Below are positions 63,001 through 64,000 of a stretch of 64,000 nucleotides of DNA, piece after piece (position 1 is the stretch's first letter; each line of letters starts with the position of its first letter). The notes beneath the pieces are model-generated. The model made no database searches. It had not been told where the DNA came from and worked only from the letters and a program-made list of their open reading frames with translations. The stretch spans positions 1-64,000 of the forward strand of contig NBAZ01000025.1 of assembly GCA_002794735.1 (NCBI GenBank), read 5' to 3'. The position numbers and the translations under genes were made by a program. The stretch comes from Pyrrhoderma lamaoense (lineage: Eukaryota; Basidiomycota; Agaricomycetes; Hymenochaetales; Hymenochaetaceae).

Positions 63001-64000
63001 TACCTCATCATATTTGCAGTTGTTTATCCTTATATGTCAGACTCGGAGCCACAGTCGCCACTATTGTTTACTCTCTCTTTGAGGATAACCCGATAGTGTT
63101 GCCCATTATTGGATTTTTCTTTCTCTTCCATGCTTCTACTACATTGTTTCTAAGCCTCAGTATGCGTCCAGTGGACGTTTTGTACTTTTAACATACAATC
63201 TGACTTGTTTATATTGGTATGTCTATGTCCATTTCCAAAGAATCACCAAACCTCATTGAAATACAGCTATAATACACGACAAAAAGATGTCCCCGTTTAC
63301 GAGATTGCGTATTATCGCTCGCTTTCCGTGATATTTGGGGTGCTGTATGCGTTCATTGTCTCTCGTTTGTGGTGGCCTGCAGAAGCTCGGCGGGAGCTGA
63401 GTAAGGCCTTAAGCGAGTAAGAACTAGACCCTTGTCCATCCTTTTCGGCGTTCATCATTCCTCTATAGATTTTGTTTAAACATTGGATGGCTGTACACAC
63501 ACCTCGTTGCAGCTAACTCTGGGATACTCGTCAGCTTAAACTCCCCTGAGGCATACCTGATGGATGATGCCAATGATGCTCTGAATGGCGTAGAACGTCA
63601 TTTACGGCGTAATGGCTCAAGCCCCCATCAGGATGATCCAACAGAACGAACGTACTTGATGGCTGCTTCTCTAAGTGAGAAACTTAATGAATCAATCCAG
63701 ACCTTCATGGCTATGTTAGTGTGTCTTCCATATCGTTTTAAATATATCTGATATCAACACGTGTTCTACCGGACAACTTCCAGGGAATTGCATCTTCAGA
63801 TCAAGCTTCTAGAGCTACAAAACCTATTATCACAGACACAGCATGAGCCGCGATTGAAGGGACCTTTCCCAGTCAAGATGTACCGTTCCATTCTGACAAG
63901 TCTCCAAACAATCATGGACAGGCTTCACAGCATGCGTTGTGTGACTACTCGAGAAGAATGGTTAGTATTGGGGATTTTATATCGCGAACAACTTGATCTG
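60069..64000 (+). CDS. ArAE_2 / DUF2421 membrane transporter, 3' end beyond the window
   Basis: The start is ATG 60069. About 170 disordered residues precede CVHIPEVPLLYRNILKCAIA, PSPSGHMVAT and, after an intron (60779-60861), IAVYYNPARTMGAMFEANLY then GSMYMFWWIDVQPGW: the six-helix N-terminal domain of fungal aromatic-acid-exporter-like proteins. A long cytoplasmic helical part follows (SLKNNMSRTLDSFATLLELL). A second membrane block reads YALKAGMATALLASPAFF, EWALIS, FFVVISPTIGA, TNFMSLHRVLGTM, VATIVYSLFEDNPIVLPIIG, and then the DUF2421 part AYYRSLSVIFGVLYAFIVSR. It likely exports organic acids or xenobiotics at the plasma membrane; the substrate is unknown. One base is missing at 61551-61552 (SEW to DARGKRAAQ), and the stretch at 62,400-62,530 is not resolved. 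The last codons seen read VLGILYREQLDL. Confidence 0.85.

Overview
The window looks like nuclear DNA of a filamentous basidiomycete, most likely an Agaricomycete. Genes are broken by many short GT..AG introns (mostly 45-75 nt). The gene content is fungal: a Zn2Cys6 transcription factor, an FLC/TRP-like membrane protein, a DUF6987 LEA-type protein, a C2-NACHT-WD40 STAND protein, F-box/LRR paralogues, a DOMON-cytochrome b561 fusion and an ArAE_2-type transporter. No CRISPR array, rRNA gene or intact transposon was seen. All gene models here are read by eye; intron ends are firm only where stated.

Layout. 0.1-3.0 kb: FLC-family membrane protein (-). 3.0-10 kb: long stretch with no recognisable gene. 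10-13 kb: Zn2Cys6 regulator (+). 13-15.4 kb: pyrimidine-rich non-coding stretch. 15.4-19.3 kb: large nuclear protein (+) with clustered SUMO-type motifs and a C-terminal PIP box. 19.7-22.4 kb: two minus-strand genes, LEA-like (DUF6987) and caleosin/EF-hand-like. 24-25.8 kb: FAD monooxygenase (+). 26.2-27.9 kb: CRAL-TRIO protein with a C-terminal membrane segment (+). 28.2-29.4 kb: pyroglutamyl-peptidase I (+). 29.5-31.2 kb: eIF2B gamma (-). 31.4-35.1 kb: API5 homologue (+), divergent from eIF2B gamma across about 165 bp. 35.8-41.3 kb: tandem duplication carrying two F-box/LRR genes (-). 41-44.8 kb: no clear gene. 44.8-47.3 kb: DOMON-b561 protein (+). 48 kb: intron-containing tRNA-Arg(ACG) (-). 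48.5-50.6 kb: A1 aspartic protease with a probable GPI-type C-terminus (+). 51.2-56.3 kb: C2-NACHT-WD40 STAND protein (+). 57.2-59.6 kb: glycerol-phosphate acyltransferase (+). 60.1 kb to the window end: ArAE_2/DUF2421 transporter (+), cut off by the window edge.

Housekeeping genes (eIF2B gamma, API5, pyroglutamyl peptidase, FLC) read through cleanly. The monooxygenase, DOMON-b561, protease, STAND, acyltransferase and transporter genes do not: their conserved domains continue in another frame after single-base changes, nearly always a run of identical bases that is one base short. This is either an assembly homopolymer error or real decay, and it is the main caution for anyone using this sequence. 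The most interesting biology is the SUMO/PCNA-type nuclear protein at 15.4 kb, the STAND immune-type receptor at 51 kb and the young F-box duplication at 36-41 kb.
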